From: a bacterium
GTDB lineage: Bacteria > Gemmatimonadota > Glassbacteria > GWA2-58-10
Length of the DNA stretch: 64,000 bases
NCBI GenBank assembly: GCA_021372515.1
Contig: JAJFUG010000180.1
Coordinates: forward strand, 1 to 64,000
Reading direction: 5' to 3'
Made by a program: the position numbers and the translations under genes. Positions 19,001 through 26,539 of this stretch are shown one piece after another (within the stretch, counting starts at the first letter, position 1; each line of letters starts with the position of its first letter). The notes under the pieces were generated by a model that did no database searches, was not told the origin of the DNA, and saw nothing but the letters and a program-made list of their open reading frames with translations.

Positions 19001-19217
19001 CCATGTCACCGGGGGAGTGGACTGGTATTGGAACGACCCCAACCTGACCAGCGACGACCGGATCCGGTTCAACGCCGATTTCAACCAGGACGGCATGCTG
19101 AGCGTGATGGAAGCCACCAAGGGCGAGATCGCCAACCTCTTCATGCTCGACACCATGGATAAGCAGACCTGGGGCACCGCCCGTCAGGTCCGTCTCGGCT
19201 TCGAGTTCACGTACTGA
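16023..19217 (+). CDS. TonB-dependent outer-membrane receptor with N-terminal carboxypeptidase-regulatory-like domain
   Basis: 1064 residues from the ATG at 16023, with GGAGG 5 nt upstream. Signal peptide (R-R-L-L-T-V-A-C-A-C, ending about residue 27), a CarboxypepD_reg-like beta-sandwich (about 30-115: V-E-G-I-V-R-D-K-E-T-G-Q-P-L), a plug domain (R-G-V-R-I-R-G-G near 180), then a 22-strand-type barrel rich in aromatic residues, ending in F-E-F-T-Y, a typical outer-membrane C-terminus. This layout is that of SusC-like or oar-like receptors. No SusD partner is encoded nearby. The two following genes (secreted protein, PorV-like) repeat an association common in FCB genomes. The substrate is unknown. 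Confidence 0.92.
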   Translation: MQRKPVRRLLTVACACFVLLAPASLLSQLSTAKVEGIVRDKETGQPLTGAQVVVEGTRLGNVTNSDGYYFVLDVSPGRRSITFSYTGYQKVTIADQLILAGQTTTVDAYLSSTVVELSGITVEGESEVLVPRDNTVTKQRMTAEKIAESPTTKLDDLLVLEAGVQIGGEGGMSRGVRIRGGRLGEEAVVVDGVTVRNYTVDPFRSGDGWVYEQEQGSMGGDASPLEFSTNAVEQVDIITGGFQAEFGNAQSGIINIVTKEGSPDLRGSVRMTTDEMNPRTADYGYNQLQTTVGGPVPFISNFFFQGSAEIQGAADRTPTHADEGFRGINQDFVDRLNNAVRNDPVLGLQTSPFSLEDFRKGREFYAGKTGVSAALWSPENPVRQPGNWGDRTLASGKLTYSPIKGLKLLASSNFSRNQHSYPWRDTGNYFRSGIITKSEFPNRDWSQGSDTTIYIPQAYGARTRTSNLLFGADWSFLQTSQRNASLAIRFNNLRNQDINGSSLRTNYKHDNTFMSWTAHDIPFEVEAYPNQQFPSDPADYHYLPDGATWWNHDGAYETPFAMVRTGREDWLYWLNYMHMFENQYNWKADLDFQVNRANRAKLGLQATFFENRKFWICNDYRTRDKNNEFHFKPEMYAFYIQNRTDLGDLVFDYGLRYDSFNPKTNWGGVYWGWERGDDPWGEDHFVKTIKEFSPRFDVAFPVTDRSQLRFAYGVFTQLPPMTYIYSGSNFGDLDYSRTDAFEAGLSRLLSSDYVLDLVAYYRDVTGNVAQKDYFVDYWQYHSEKRIREVKSGYTNRDNGNIKGVDITLRKNFSSNFAFNLMYTLQFSRTTGSDFLSSSNLSQFIDASTGESFTPPDELTPITGDVTHKMSFFFNYLFPEDFQTGSLAGAILRNTGIYAVYSLQSGAALWDRIGGFSNASEDYSWFTRRGDRPIGGINYFRGRWTQNLDLRMNKAVSLGVKRRINLFCEVFNLLNRKINTPYPKGDTYSYETNSHVTGGVDWYWNDPNLTSDDRIRFNADFNQDGMLSVMEATKGEIANLFMLDTMDKQTWGTARQVRLGFEFTY

Positions 19218-19274
19218 AAAGGAGCCGTTCCCTTGCCGTATCGAGTTACCGGAGATTCCTCAGGAGACTAAGCT

Positions 19275-22200
19275 ATGCTCAGACACAAACGCTGTCTTCT
19301 TGGTATATCACTGTTGGCCCTGCTGCTGCTTGCGACAGGTTCCGTCCGGGCCGAGAAGAAATCGGTCCGGATGTCGCAGGGCAACAACCTGGGTCTGGTT
19401 TTCGGACTTGACCGCAATATCCTGTACGGGGGCGGTGACAATCTTCACCAGTTCCCGCGCGGTTCGGGCAACATGATCTTCAGCTATGACTTAAGTTGGG
19501 GCCCTTCGGTGGCCCACGACCTGAACGGCGACGGGGTGACGGATGACACGACCCAAAGCTGCCAGCGAGGAATGTGCTGGCGCAGCAATGTCGCCACTCT
19601 GGAAGCCCACGACCAGATCGAGGCGCTCTGGAACGCCGGAGAGAACCTGCAGATTGCCACCAGCCGCATCGAGGTCAACCGCATCTGGTCCTCGCTGGAT
19701 GCCGACGACATCGCTGACTGGCCGGTGGAGTTCCGCGAGGGCCGCAGTGAGGGCGGCGCCCCGATTATACACGGCGCCGAGACGATAGTAGGACGTTTCA
19801 CCGACACCTACGAGCCCTGGATCCCCTTCCCCTCGGGCGCCTCCCTCGAGTACAGCTTCTATTTCCTGAATTTTGCCGAAAGCAACAACATGGTCTACGG
19901 GCATCTGTTCATCCGGAACATGTCCGAGTACATCAAGTGGACTCCGCTGGCCTCGTTCCGGGACCGGGTGGCAAACACCCCCAACGGACAGACCTGGGAA
20001 ACCTGGACCATGACCTACCAGACGCACTCCCTCACGCTCGGATCCGACCTGATGGGCTGGATCTATAACCCGGCCAAGGCTATCACCGGGAACATCGACG
20101 CGGACGGGCTGGTGAGCGCCTTTTCCCCGCCCGAGGCCCCGATCATCGCCCAGAAAGTGCTGCGCCAGCCCTCGTTCAACGGCGAGACCATGGAGCTGAC
20201 CAATACGAACATGCGCGGGACATCCGCCTATGGGTTCGACGGGCAGAGGGACATCATGGAAACGGGCTTTCCGGTCGGGCTGGCTTTCCGCGCCCAGCTC
20301 GGCGAACCCTACGACCCCGACCTGTATCCCGGGCAGATCAGCCCCTGGACCGGCAAGCAGCTTTTCGGTTGGCCGGGACGGATCGTACCGGACGATCCCA
20401 ACGACCTCTACCACAAGTGGCTCTGGGGCAGAAACTGCGGTCTTGGCACGACCTGCTACGGGGCTTTGCATAATTTTGCGCCCCGCGACAGCACGAGCAT
20501 GGACTTCGTCCTGATGTTCGTCCCGGTGCCGGCCGGCCAGGCCTACCAGCTCAAGACCACGGATATCGGAAACATCCTCGACCCGGGGATACAGGAACAC
20601 CTGAAGCGGGTGGAGAGCTACGCCGATGTGGCGGCGACCGTGTTCAGCGGCGGATACATCCTGCCCGAGACCCCCGTGCCGCCCCAGTTGACCATCATCC
20701 CCGGCGACCGTCAGGTCACCGTCACCTGGAGCGATGTCAACGTCCAGACCCCGGACGCCTATTACTTCTTCCTCCAGGCCAATCCGGAGCTCGATCCCGA
20801 GCATGTCTACCGCGAGTACGACCTGGAGGGCTACCGTCTTTACCGCAGCTTCGTGGGGCCCTCCGACTCCCACTCCGAGCTGATCGACGAGTGCAGCATG
20901 TCGGCCGGCAACCTGCATTTCTATTTCGTCGACCGGATGGATGACGACACCGGCCTCTACCGCATGCGCAACGGGGCGCGGGTCTGGTACGCCCTGGTGC
21001 CTTTCGACCGCAACATCGATCCGGTCAGCGGCCAGGAGTTCAGCCTGCCCGGACCGGGCACGGGCAAAGTCTGGAACCGGCCGGGCGAGGGCCTGTTCAA
21101 CGTCATTCCGCGCAGCGAGGCCAGCAATTTCAAGCCCGCCTCGATCAACAGCCTCACTTTCACCCACGGGCCGGGCACCGCGGTGGACGGACTGCCGGTC
21201 TCCTCGGTCAAGCTGGCCGGGGACGGTAACGGCAGGCTGCTGGAGGCGCCCAAGTTCCTGATGCCGCCGTTGCGCGAGATCGCCCTGATCCCGGTGAACA
21301 ACGAGCGGATCACCGCCGACCTGAACCTGACCCTGCTCTGCTCCCGCGAGGACCAGGACTGGGGTTGCCGCAACAAGGCCCTGCGGTATTTCGACGTGAC
21401 CGAAAGCACCGGGAAACAGGGCGTGGAATCGCCGGCGCTCAAGGCTTTCGGCGACGACCTCCAGATTATCGACGTGCCGGGGCCCATGGCCCAGGACGGG
21501 ATGGTCTACACCCTGCGGATGACTTTCGAGAACATGTCCAAGGTCATCAACGACCTCAACCGGCTCAACACTATGGATGCCGGCGGCTACACCGGCGGAT
21601 CGGTCTCCGAGATCGAGGGCGGCTGCGGTTACCGTGAACCGGCCTACGCGCCCAACAACCTGGCCTACATGCAGACCGGGCGGTTCAAGATCACCTGGAA
21701 GGACGCCGGCGGCGGCTACCTGACCGTGGAAGTGCAGGACGAGACGCGTTCCCGGACCGTGTCCTACTCTCCATACCTCGGAGATCCGGAACGCGGCTGG
21801 GGTTTCTGGACTGTCGAGGGCTACGGCGGCCGGATGGACCTTTTCGACTCGAACAACGGCAATTACTGGAGCGAATGGCATGACAACGTCCCGCTGGATC
21901 AGCGCACGGTCAGGATGGAACAGCGGCTCCCGGCCGACAACACCGAGCAGTTCGCCCTGTGGGTGAACGGCCAGGCCTGGCTGGTCAACGGCGAGGGCGG
22001 GATCACGATGCCCCAGGCCGGAACGGTCTGGACCCTGGATAACGCCTACGGTGAATGGAACAACACGCAGACAGAATTCACCCAGTACCCGGACCTGCCA
22101 GCCGTTGGCGACAAGTGGCAGATCCAGGTCAAGGCGATGTCCCTCGACCCGAACGATGCCGACCTGGGCAAAATCAAGGTGGTGCCGAACCCCTACCTGG

Positions 22201-22538
22201 CCAGCTCGTTCCTCGACCTGTCGCCCAGCTCGCGCCGGATCGAGTTCGTCAACCTCCCTGACCGCTGCACTATCCGTATCTACACGCTCAGCGGCAACCT
22301 GGTGAACGTGTTGAACCATGTCGGCGCCAACCGCAACGGGTGGGGCACCTACACGGACTGGGACAGGCTGAGCGACAGCCAGCCCCGTGAGTTCACCGGA
22401 TGGGACAACCACGGGGGGACGGAACCCTGGAACCTGAGGAACCGTTTCGGCGCTACCGTGGCCAGCGGGCTCTATATCTTTCACGTGACCGACAGCCGGG
22501 GCAAGTCGCAGATGGGTAAGTTCTACATTATCGAATGA
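19275..22538 (+). CDS. large secreted protein with FN3-like region and FlgD/T9SS-type C-terminal domain
   Basis: 1087 residues; AGGAG 8 nt before the ATG. It has a classical signal peptide (about 1-27) and a long beta-rich region with no recognised catalytic motif. A fibronectin-III-like stretch lies near 470-560 (R-Q-V-T-V-T-W, then L-E-G-Y-R-L-Y-R). The C-terminal module of about 110 residues starts K-V-V-P-N-P-Y, contains C-T-I-R-I-Y-T-L-S-G-N-L-V and ends S-G-L-Y-I-F-H-V-T-D with a final G-K-F-Y-I-I-E. That module matches FlgD-Ig/T9SS type A sorting domains. I infer export to the surface, possibly via the neighbouring PorV-like protein and the TonB-dependent receptor. The exact function is unknown. 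Confidence 0.85.
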   Translation: MLRHKRCLLGISLLALLLLATGSVRAEKKSVRMSQGNNLGLVFGLDRNILYGGGDNLHQFPRGSGNMIFSYDLSWGPSVAHDLNGDGVTDDTTQSCQRGMCWRSNVATLEAHDQIEALWNAGENLQIATSRIEVNRIWSSLDADDIADWPVEFREGRSEGGAPIIHGAETIVGRFTDTYEPWIPFPSGASLEYSFYFLNFAESNNMVYGHLFIRNMSEYIKWTPLASFRDRVANTPNGQTWETWTMTYQTHSLTLGSDLMGWIYNPAKAITGNIDADGLVSAFSPPEAPIIAQKVLRQPSFNGETMELTNTNMRGTSAYGFDGQRDIMETGFPVGLAFRAQLGEPYDPDLYPGQISPWTGKQLFGWPGRIVPDDPNDLYHKWLWGRNCGLGTTCYGALHNFAPRDSTSMDFVLMFVPVPAGQAYQLKTTDIGNILDPGIQEHLKRVESYADVAATVFSGGYILPETPVPPQLTIIPGDRQVTVTWSDVNVQTPDAYYFFLQANPELDPEHVYREYDLEGYRLYRSFVGPSDSHSELIDECSMSAGNLHFYFVDRMDDDTGLYRMRNGARVWYALVPFDRNIDPVSGQEFSLPGPGTGKVWNRPGEGLFNVIPRSEASNFKPASINSLTFTHGPGTAVDGLPVSSVKLAGDGNGRLLEAPKFLMPPLREIALIPVNNERITADLNLTLLCSREDQDWGCRNKALRYFDVTESTGKQGVESPALKAFGDDLQIIDVPGPMAQDGMVYTLRMTFENMSKVINDLNRLNTMDAGGYTGGSVSEIEGGCGYREPAYAPNNLAYMQTGRFKITWKDAGGGYLTVEVQDETRSRTVSYSPYLGDPERGWGFWTVEGYGGRMDLFDSNNGNYWSEWHDNVPLDQRTVRMEQRLPADNTEQFALWVNGQAWLVNGEGGITMPQAGTVWTLDNAYGEWNNTQTEFTQYPDLPAVGDKWQIQVKAMSLDPNDADLGKIKVVPNPYLASSFLDLSPSSRRIEFVNLPDRCTIRIYTLSGNLVNVLNHVGANRNGWGTYTDWDRLSDSQPREFTGWDNHGGTEPWNLRNRFGATVASGLYIFHVTDSRGKSQMGKFYIIE

Positions 22539-22609
22539 GCCCGGTCAGACTTATCGGCACAGACAAACGCGCTTGCTGTCCTTACTTCGTGAATATATGG
22601 AGGTCCGAT

Positions 22610-23821
22610 ATGTTATGGAAAACTGCATTCAGAGCCTGGTCCAAAGCCTGCGTGCTGCTGCTGCTGGTCACGCTGCCTTTGCTGGGCCAGGGCGTTTCGC
22701 GTCAGGAATACTCCGGCCTGGACAAGTACCTTACCCAGGGGCGGCCGTCCGATTACTCCTTCGCGGGAGTGCGGGCCGCGGAGTTCCTGACCATCCCGAT
22801 CGGGGCGCGGGGCATCGGCCTGGGTGAATCCTACTCGGCGCTGGCCGATGATATCAGCGCAATCTGGTGGAACCCCGCCGGCCTGGGTTTCCTGAAGAAC
22901 AAAGAGGTGATGGCGACCGTGGTGGACTATACCCTGGACATCACCTACAGCTACGCCGCTTTCGCCACGCCGGTGTCTGACGGGAAGGTGGTGGTCGGAG
23001 GGTTTTTCGGCTATCTGAACATCCCAGACATGGAAATCACCACCGTCGTCAACCCCGAGGGCACGGGCCACAATTTCGACGCTTTCGATTTCCAGATGGG
23101 CGGCTCCCTGGCTTACAACTTTTCGGACCGCTTTGTCGGTGGGATCAATCTGAAGTACGTGCACCAGGACGTTTTCAGCAACATCGGCGGCGACGCTTTC
23201 GCTATCGACGCCGGAGCGATCTACTACACGGAGTTCATGGAGCGGGAGATAAGGTTCGCTTTCTCGGTGCAGAACCTGGGGACCAACATCACCATGCAGG
23301 GGCCGAACCTGATCTACGATGTGGGGCCCGAGACCCGCGACGGCCTGATCCCGGACGGATACAGCGACTATTCCACCGACAAGAACGCCATGGCCCGCCG
23401 GGGGGCCCGCCAGATGTTTTTCAAGACCCACACCTACCGCCTGCCCACGGTGGTCAAGCTGGCCCTGGCCTACAACGTGCTTACCACGGAGAAGGCCAAC
23501 TGGCTTGTTTCGGGCGAAATCTGGCGCAACAGCAACATCCCGATCAGCTATGCCACCGGCACCGAGTTCAACTACAACTTCAACCCCTTCTATTCCGGGG
23601 CGCTCCGTCTGGGCTGGAAAATCCAGACCGACGAGTTCACCGGGGACCGGGACCAGTTCGGTTACGAGTACCTGGGGGATGACCCGACTTTCCGGGGCCT
23701 GAGCTTCGGCGGCGGCTTCCAGCGCAACATGGGCGGCCGGGTGGTGAAGTTCGATTACGCCTATCAGAACAAGGGTCGGCTCACCGCGGATAACTATTTC
23801 ACCATCAGCCTCGGGTTCTGA
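22610..23821 (+). CDS. PorV/PorQ-family outer-membrane protein
   Basis: 403 residues from the ATG at 22610, with GGAGG 6 nt upstream. A signal peptide (about 1-25) is followed by the family hallmark near residues 45-85: A-A-E-F-L-T-I-P-I-G-A-R, then D-D-I-S-A-I-W-W-N-P-A-G-L. This is a FadL-like beta-barrel of the PorV/UPF0164 group, ending in aromatic L-G-F. In type IX secretion PorV binds cargo C-terminal domains at the outer membrane. Its position right after a protein with such a C-terminal domain supports a shuttle role; no other T9SS gene is in the window. Confidence 0.9.
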   Translation: MLWKTAFRAWSKACVLLLLVTLPLLGQGVSRQEYSGLDKYLTQGRPSDYSFAGVRAAEFLTIPIGARGIGLGESYSALADDISAIWWNPAGLGFLKNKEVMATVVDYTLDITYSYAAFATPVSDGKVVVGGFFGYLNIPDMEITTVVNPEGTGHNFDAFDFQMGGSLAYNFSDRFVGGINLKYVHQDVFSNIGGDAFAIDAGAIYYTEFMEREIRFAFSVQNLGTNITMQGPNLIYDVGPETRDGLIPDGYSDYSTDKNAMARRGARQMFFKTHTYRLPTVVKLALAYNVLTTEKANWLVSGEIWRNSNIPISYATGTEFNYNFNPFYSGALRLGWKIQTDEFTGDRDQFGYEYLGDDPTFRGLSFGGGFQRNMGGRVVKFDYAYQNKGRLTADNYFTISLGF

Positions 23822-23862
23822 GCTGATCAGTTCCGCGCCCGCAATCCAATGATCTCGAAAGC

Positions 23863-23906
23863 GCCCCTCCGGCCCGGTGGTCCACGGGTCGGAGGGGCTT
23901 GATTTT
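23863..23906 (+). terminator. intrinsic terminator after the receptor/secreted protein/PorV unit
   Basis: Arms GCCCCTCCGGCCCG (23863-23876) and CGGGTCGGAGGGGC (23885-23898) pair with one bulge, followed by TTGATTTT. It closes the transcription unit; downstream the base composition drops and the broken-gene region begins. Confidence 0.85.
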
Positions 23907-24059
23907 GGCTGCGCGGATGTCCGGCGGAGGGCTCTATTTTCTCAGGCTGTGCCATTGCTCCGGGCAGAAGCTGGCGCGGGCTGGGGATTGAATATATTCT
24001 TTCCCATGTAATATTTCAGCGAAAGCTTCCGGCAAGGTTCGTTCACAAGGTAAAGGCAC

Positions 24060-24980
24060 ATGGCAAAGCCACCTTTGGTGTCGGTGATCATTCCGGTCTA
24101 CAATCAGGTTTCCTTTGCAGACGAAGCCATCCAGTCCCCGTGTTTCAGCAAAGCTACGGTAATATCCAGCTGATCCTTATCGACGATGCTTCCACCGATG
24201 GATCGGACGTAATACTGCAGAAACACGCGGGCAAGGACAATGTGCCGATTCTTCGCACCCGGCCAACCTCGACTGCGCCAGGACTTTCAACCGCGGCCTC
24301 GAGCTGGCCTGCGGGAAGTACTGTGGAATTCTGGCTGCGGATGACACCTGGGAGCCGGATTTTGTGGCGAAATGTGTTGCGGCGCTCGAAAAATATCCCG
24401 AGGTCGCGTTCTGTTACTGCCGTATCAATCTCTTGAACCGCGACGGCGCAAAACATCCCCGCGGCCGGGACAGAATACCCCATCGAGAAATTATACGGAC
24501 TTGAATTCGAGAGTATAGTCAGAAACCTCAATCCCATACCGCATCACGCCACTGTTGTCCGCAAGAAATGCGTCGATGCTGTGGGCGGGTGCGACCCCGG
24601 AGCTGACAACCACACACGACTGGGACCTGTGGTTGCGGCTGTCGGGAAAGCACCCGGTCGCATTCATCGATGAGCACCATGCAAACTGCAGGGTGAACGA
24701 ATCGAACATCTCAAAGACAAGAAGCCGCACCGGAGATAAAGAGAGGCTGATAATCGCTCTGCTCGACCGTGTTTTTTAAGCTGGAGATTTGCCGGAGAGG
24801 TTGATCCGTGATAAAAGGGAGATATATGCGCGTGCTTATCTGGATATCGCCGAGGGTTACCGGGTGATAGCAGACAGAGTCAGGATGCGGCAATCCTTGC
24901 TCCATGCGTTGCGGTTAAGCCGGAAACCAGGCTTATTCATTCAGTATCGCAGGCTTCTAATCTCGCTGGTCGTCCCCTGA
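24060..24980 (+). pseudogene. family 2 glycosyltransferase, broken by several frameshifts
   Basis: The ATG at 24060 opens a clear GT-A start (V-S-V-I-I-P-V-Y-N-Q) but the frame dies near 24165. The next frame supplies I-L-I-D-D-A-S-T-D-G-S, another carries L-A-A-D-D-T-W-E-P-D-F (the D-x-D-like region, near 24340), another the stretch V-V-R-K-K-C-V-D-A, and yet another T-H-D-W-D-L-W-L-R-L-S-G (acceptor loop, near 24630) up to 24779. A final segment ending at 24980 (A-R-A-Y-L-D-I-A-E-G-Y-R) looks like the old C-terminus. At least four frame changes across about 300 codons make this a decayed gene rather than a sequencing slip. It once transferred a sugar from a nucleotide donor. Confidence 0.85.
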
Positions 24981-25271
24981 GCCATGCAGGAACTTATTCC
25001 GCCTGATTTTCCCCTGAGCCAGATACCATTCGACTGTTTCTTCAACCCCTTTCCTCAAGGGATAAGAAGATTCGAACCCGAAGTATTTTTTGGCCCGCGA
25101 GACATCCAGACACCTTCGCGGCTGGCCGCCGGGCATACGGCTGTCCCAGACTATCCTGCCGCTGAAACCGGTGACCTCGGCGATCAGTCCGGCAGCATCG
25201 GAAAACCATCTCTTGGTTTGTGGGCTGAAAGTGTCCAACTTGTTCTGAAGGGGGACATCACCGGCATGCAA
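24957..25271 (-). pseudogene. C-terminal fragment of a GDP-fucose-synthase-like NAD-dependent epimerase
   Basis: About 75 residues on the minus strand match the end of nucleotide-sugar epimerases: L-I-A-E-V-T-G-F-S-G, P-G-G-Q-P-R-R-C-L-D-V-S-R-A, then G-V-E-E-T-V-E-W-Y. The Rossmann domain and the Tyr-x-x-x-Lys catalytic part are absent. Upstream of about 25235 (its 5' side) the sequence no longer looks like an epimerase, marking a deletion or insertion junction. The gap 25272-25382 also has no intact gene, only short stop-interrupted frames. It overlaps the end of the glycosyltransferase relic by 24 bp. Confidence 0.7.
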
Positions 25272-25382
25272 ACATCTGTTTTTTAACCTTCGTCGTTGTA
25301 CGGGCTTTCAACGGCCGGCCGAAAGGCAGTGGACGATATCGCGCTGGCCATATCGGGGTATCTACACCGGACCAGCCATTTT

Positions 25383-26009
25383 TCAGGTCCTGTAATTTTC
25401 TATCTTCTGCAATATGTATTCCCGTACGTATTTCGACTGTAGAGAGCACAACAGCAGGGTGGTGCAGAACGTGAGGGCGATGAAAAATAGCATTCCGGGA
25501 AGATGCATCTCCGCCGGAGCTGCCCACCGGATTAGAAGTCCGGCCAGCGCGGCGCAACTGAAAGGCTTACCTATATCCTGGATGAACCAGCGCCGTGTTT
25601 CGCCCTTAAGAAGCTGTCGATGCATAAGCGGGACGTTGAAAACCAGGTAACCAAGATTGAGCAGTATCAAGGCCGCGGCCGCTCCGACGCCCCCGTAGAA
25701 TTTCGCCAGGACATAAATCAACGGCGCGAGCAGGCTTGTAGCCGCCAGGTTCGTGTACATCATCAACTGCGGCCAGCCCGCGGCGAACTGAAGGTAGCCC
25801 GACACACTGGACAGTCCATTCAGAGCAGTTCCAATCACGAGAAGCGAAACGACTAAGTGTGTGTTGTCCGCCACGAGCGGATTGTGCGTCCAGGCAAGCA
25901 TGACCTCACGCGAAAAAAAAACCAGGGTTACAGCCGCAGGGCAGGGGTTCATTGCCATGTTGCATGATCGGCTTGAATGTTCCCCGCGTTCCATCGAACG
26001 CTTATCCAC
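25383..26009 (-). pseudogene. C-terminal part of a Wzx-type polysaccharide flippase (MATE/MOP superfamily)
   Basis: The reading frame gives about 185 residues with five or six hydrophobic helices (e.g. V-V-S-L-L-V-I-G-T-A-L-N-G, L-A-A-T-S-L-L-A-P-L-I-Y-V), matching the last third of O-antigen or capsule flippases (F-F-S-R-E-V-M-L-A-W-T is the typical entry to TM9). The N-terminal two-thirds is missing: upstream of about 25945 the frame runs into unrelated sequence that overlaps the XRE relic. With its neighbours it marks a collapsed surface-polysaccharide locus. Confidence 0.75.
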
Positions 26010-26383
26010 TCCAATTGGTTAGCTGGGGTGACCATCTCAGAAAGATGCGTCTCGATCTTGGACTTGTTCAACGAGAGGTCGCCCGGATTATTCAGGTCAA
26101 TGAAACCACAATATGTAACTGGGAGAACACTCACACATGCCCGGTGTCAGTTCACCCGGCGACGAAAAACAATTTCCTTGAATATGCACCTTATTGAGGA
26201 CTGTGCAGGAGCCTTGGGGAGAAGATAGTAAGATACAGGGAATTAAGAGTGTTGAGTCATAAATCGCTGGCGAAGAACATCGATGTTGATTCCAGTACAG
26301 TAGAACGATGGGAAAACGGTTGAACCTTGCTGAAAGGGCTGATATTTACAGAGGTTAAATCCATTCTTAAGGAATTAACTTGA
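25952..26383 (+). pseudogene. double-XRE helix-turn-helix regulator interrupted by in-frame stops
   Basis: One reading frame encodes a first XRE domain (W-G-D-H-L-R-K-M-R-L-D-L-G, then V-N-E-T-T-I-C-N-W-E-N), a TGA at 26195-26197, and a second XRE domain (L-G-E-K-I-V-R-Y-R-E-L, then D-S-S-T-V-E-R-W-E-N-G). Another TGA at 26321-26323 follows, then a helical tail ending at 26383. The fold order matches a known two-HTH protein type, so the two stops are nonsense mutations rather than gene boundaries. The true start is uncertain (similarity begins near 26020). Confidence 0.7.
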
Positions 26384-26487
26384 CCTTCATTTGCACTACA
26401 CTAAAAAATGCCTGACTCTTTCAGAAGTCCAAGATAGATTAGCCTCCTCAGCTATAGCGATACTAACTTCCCTTATAAAGTGCCCCG

Positions 26488-26500
26488 ATGTATTATACAT
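26488..26500. promoter_or_regulatory. inverted repeat ATGTAT-T-ATACAT before the second sigma-54 activator
   Basis: A perfect 6-bp inverted repeat with one central base, about 40 bp before the start at 26540, in AT-rich DNA that probably holds the promoter. It is a candidate operator; no binding protein can be named. Confidence 0.35.
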
Positions 26501-26539
26501 GTAAATAATTTTCAAACTTTTCCAACGAAAGAGTAGGAA

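Noticed and set aside
19491-22484. Very long opposite-strand open frame (about 1000 codons) under the secreted-protein gene; similar ones at 807-2258, 11267-13438, 39584-41155 and 61002-63413
   Set aside because: Each lies antisense to an unmistakable gene, has His/Gly/Arg/Gln-rich low-information protein sequence, and is explained by GC-rich third codon positions removing stop codons.
25240-25275. GTGTCC...GGGGGACA-like bases at the epimerase break, resembling an insertion-sequence end
   Set aside because: No transposase, no matching opposite end and no target duplication could be found.
26195-26323. Two in-frame TGA codons in the XRE gene read as possible stop-codon recoding
   Set aside because: Other genes in the window end with TGA normally, and the neighbouring genes are plainly decayed, so nonsense mutation is the simpler reading.
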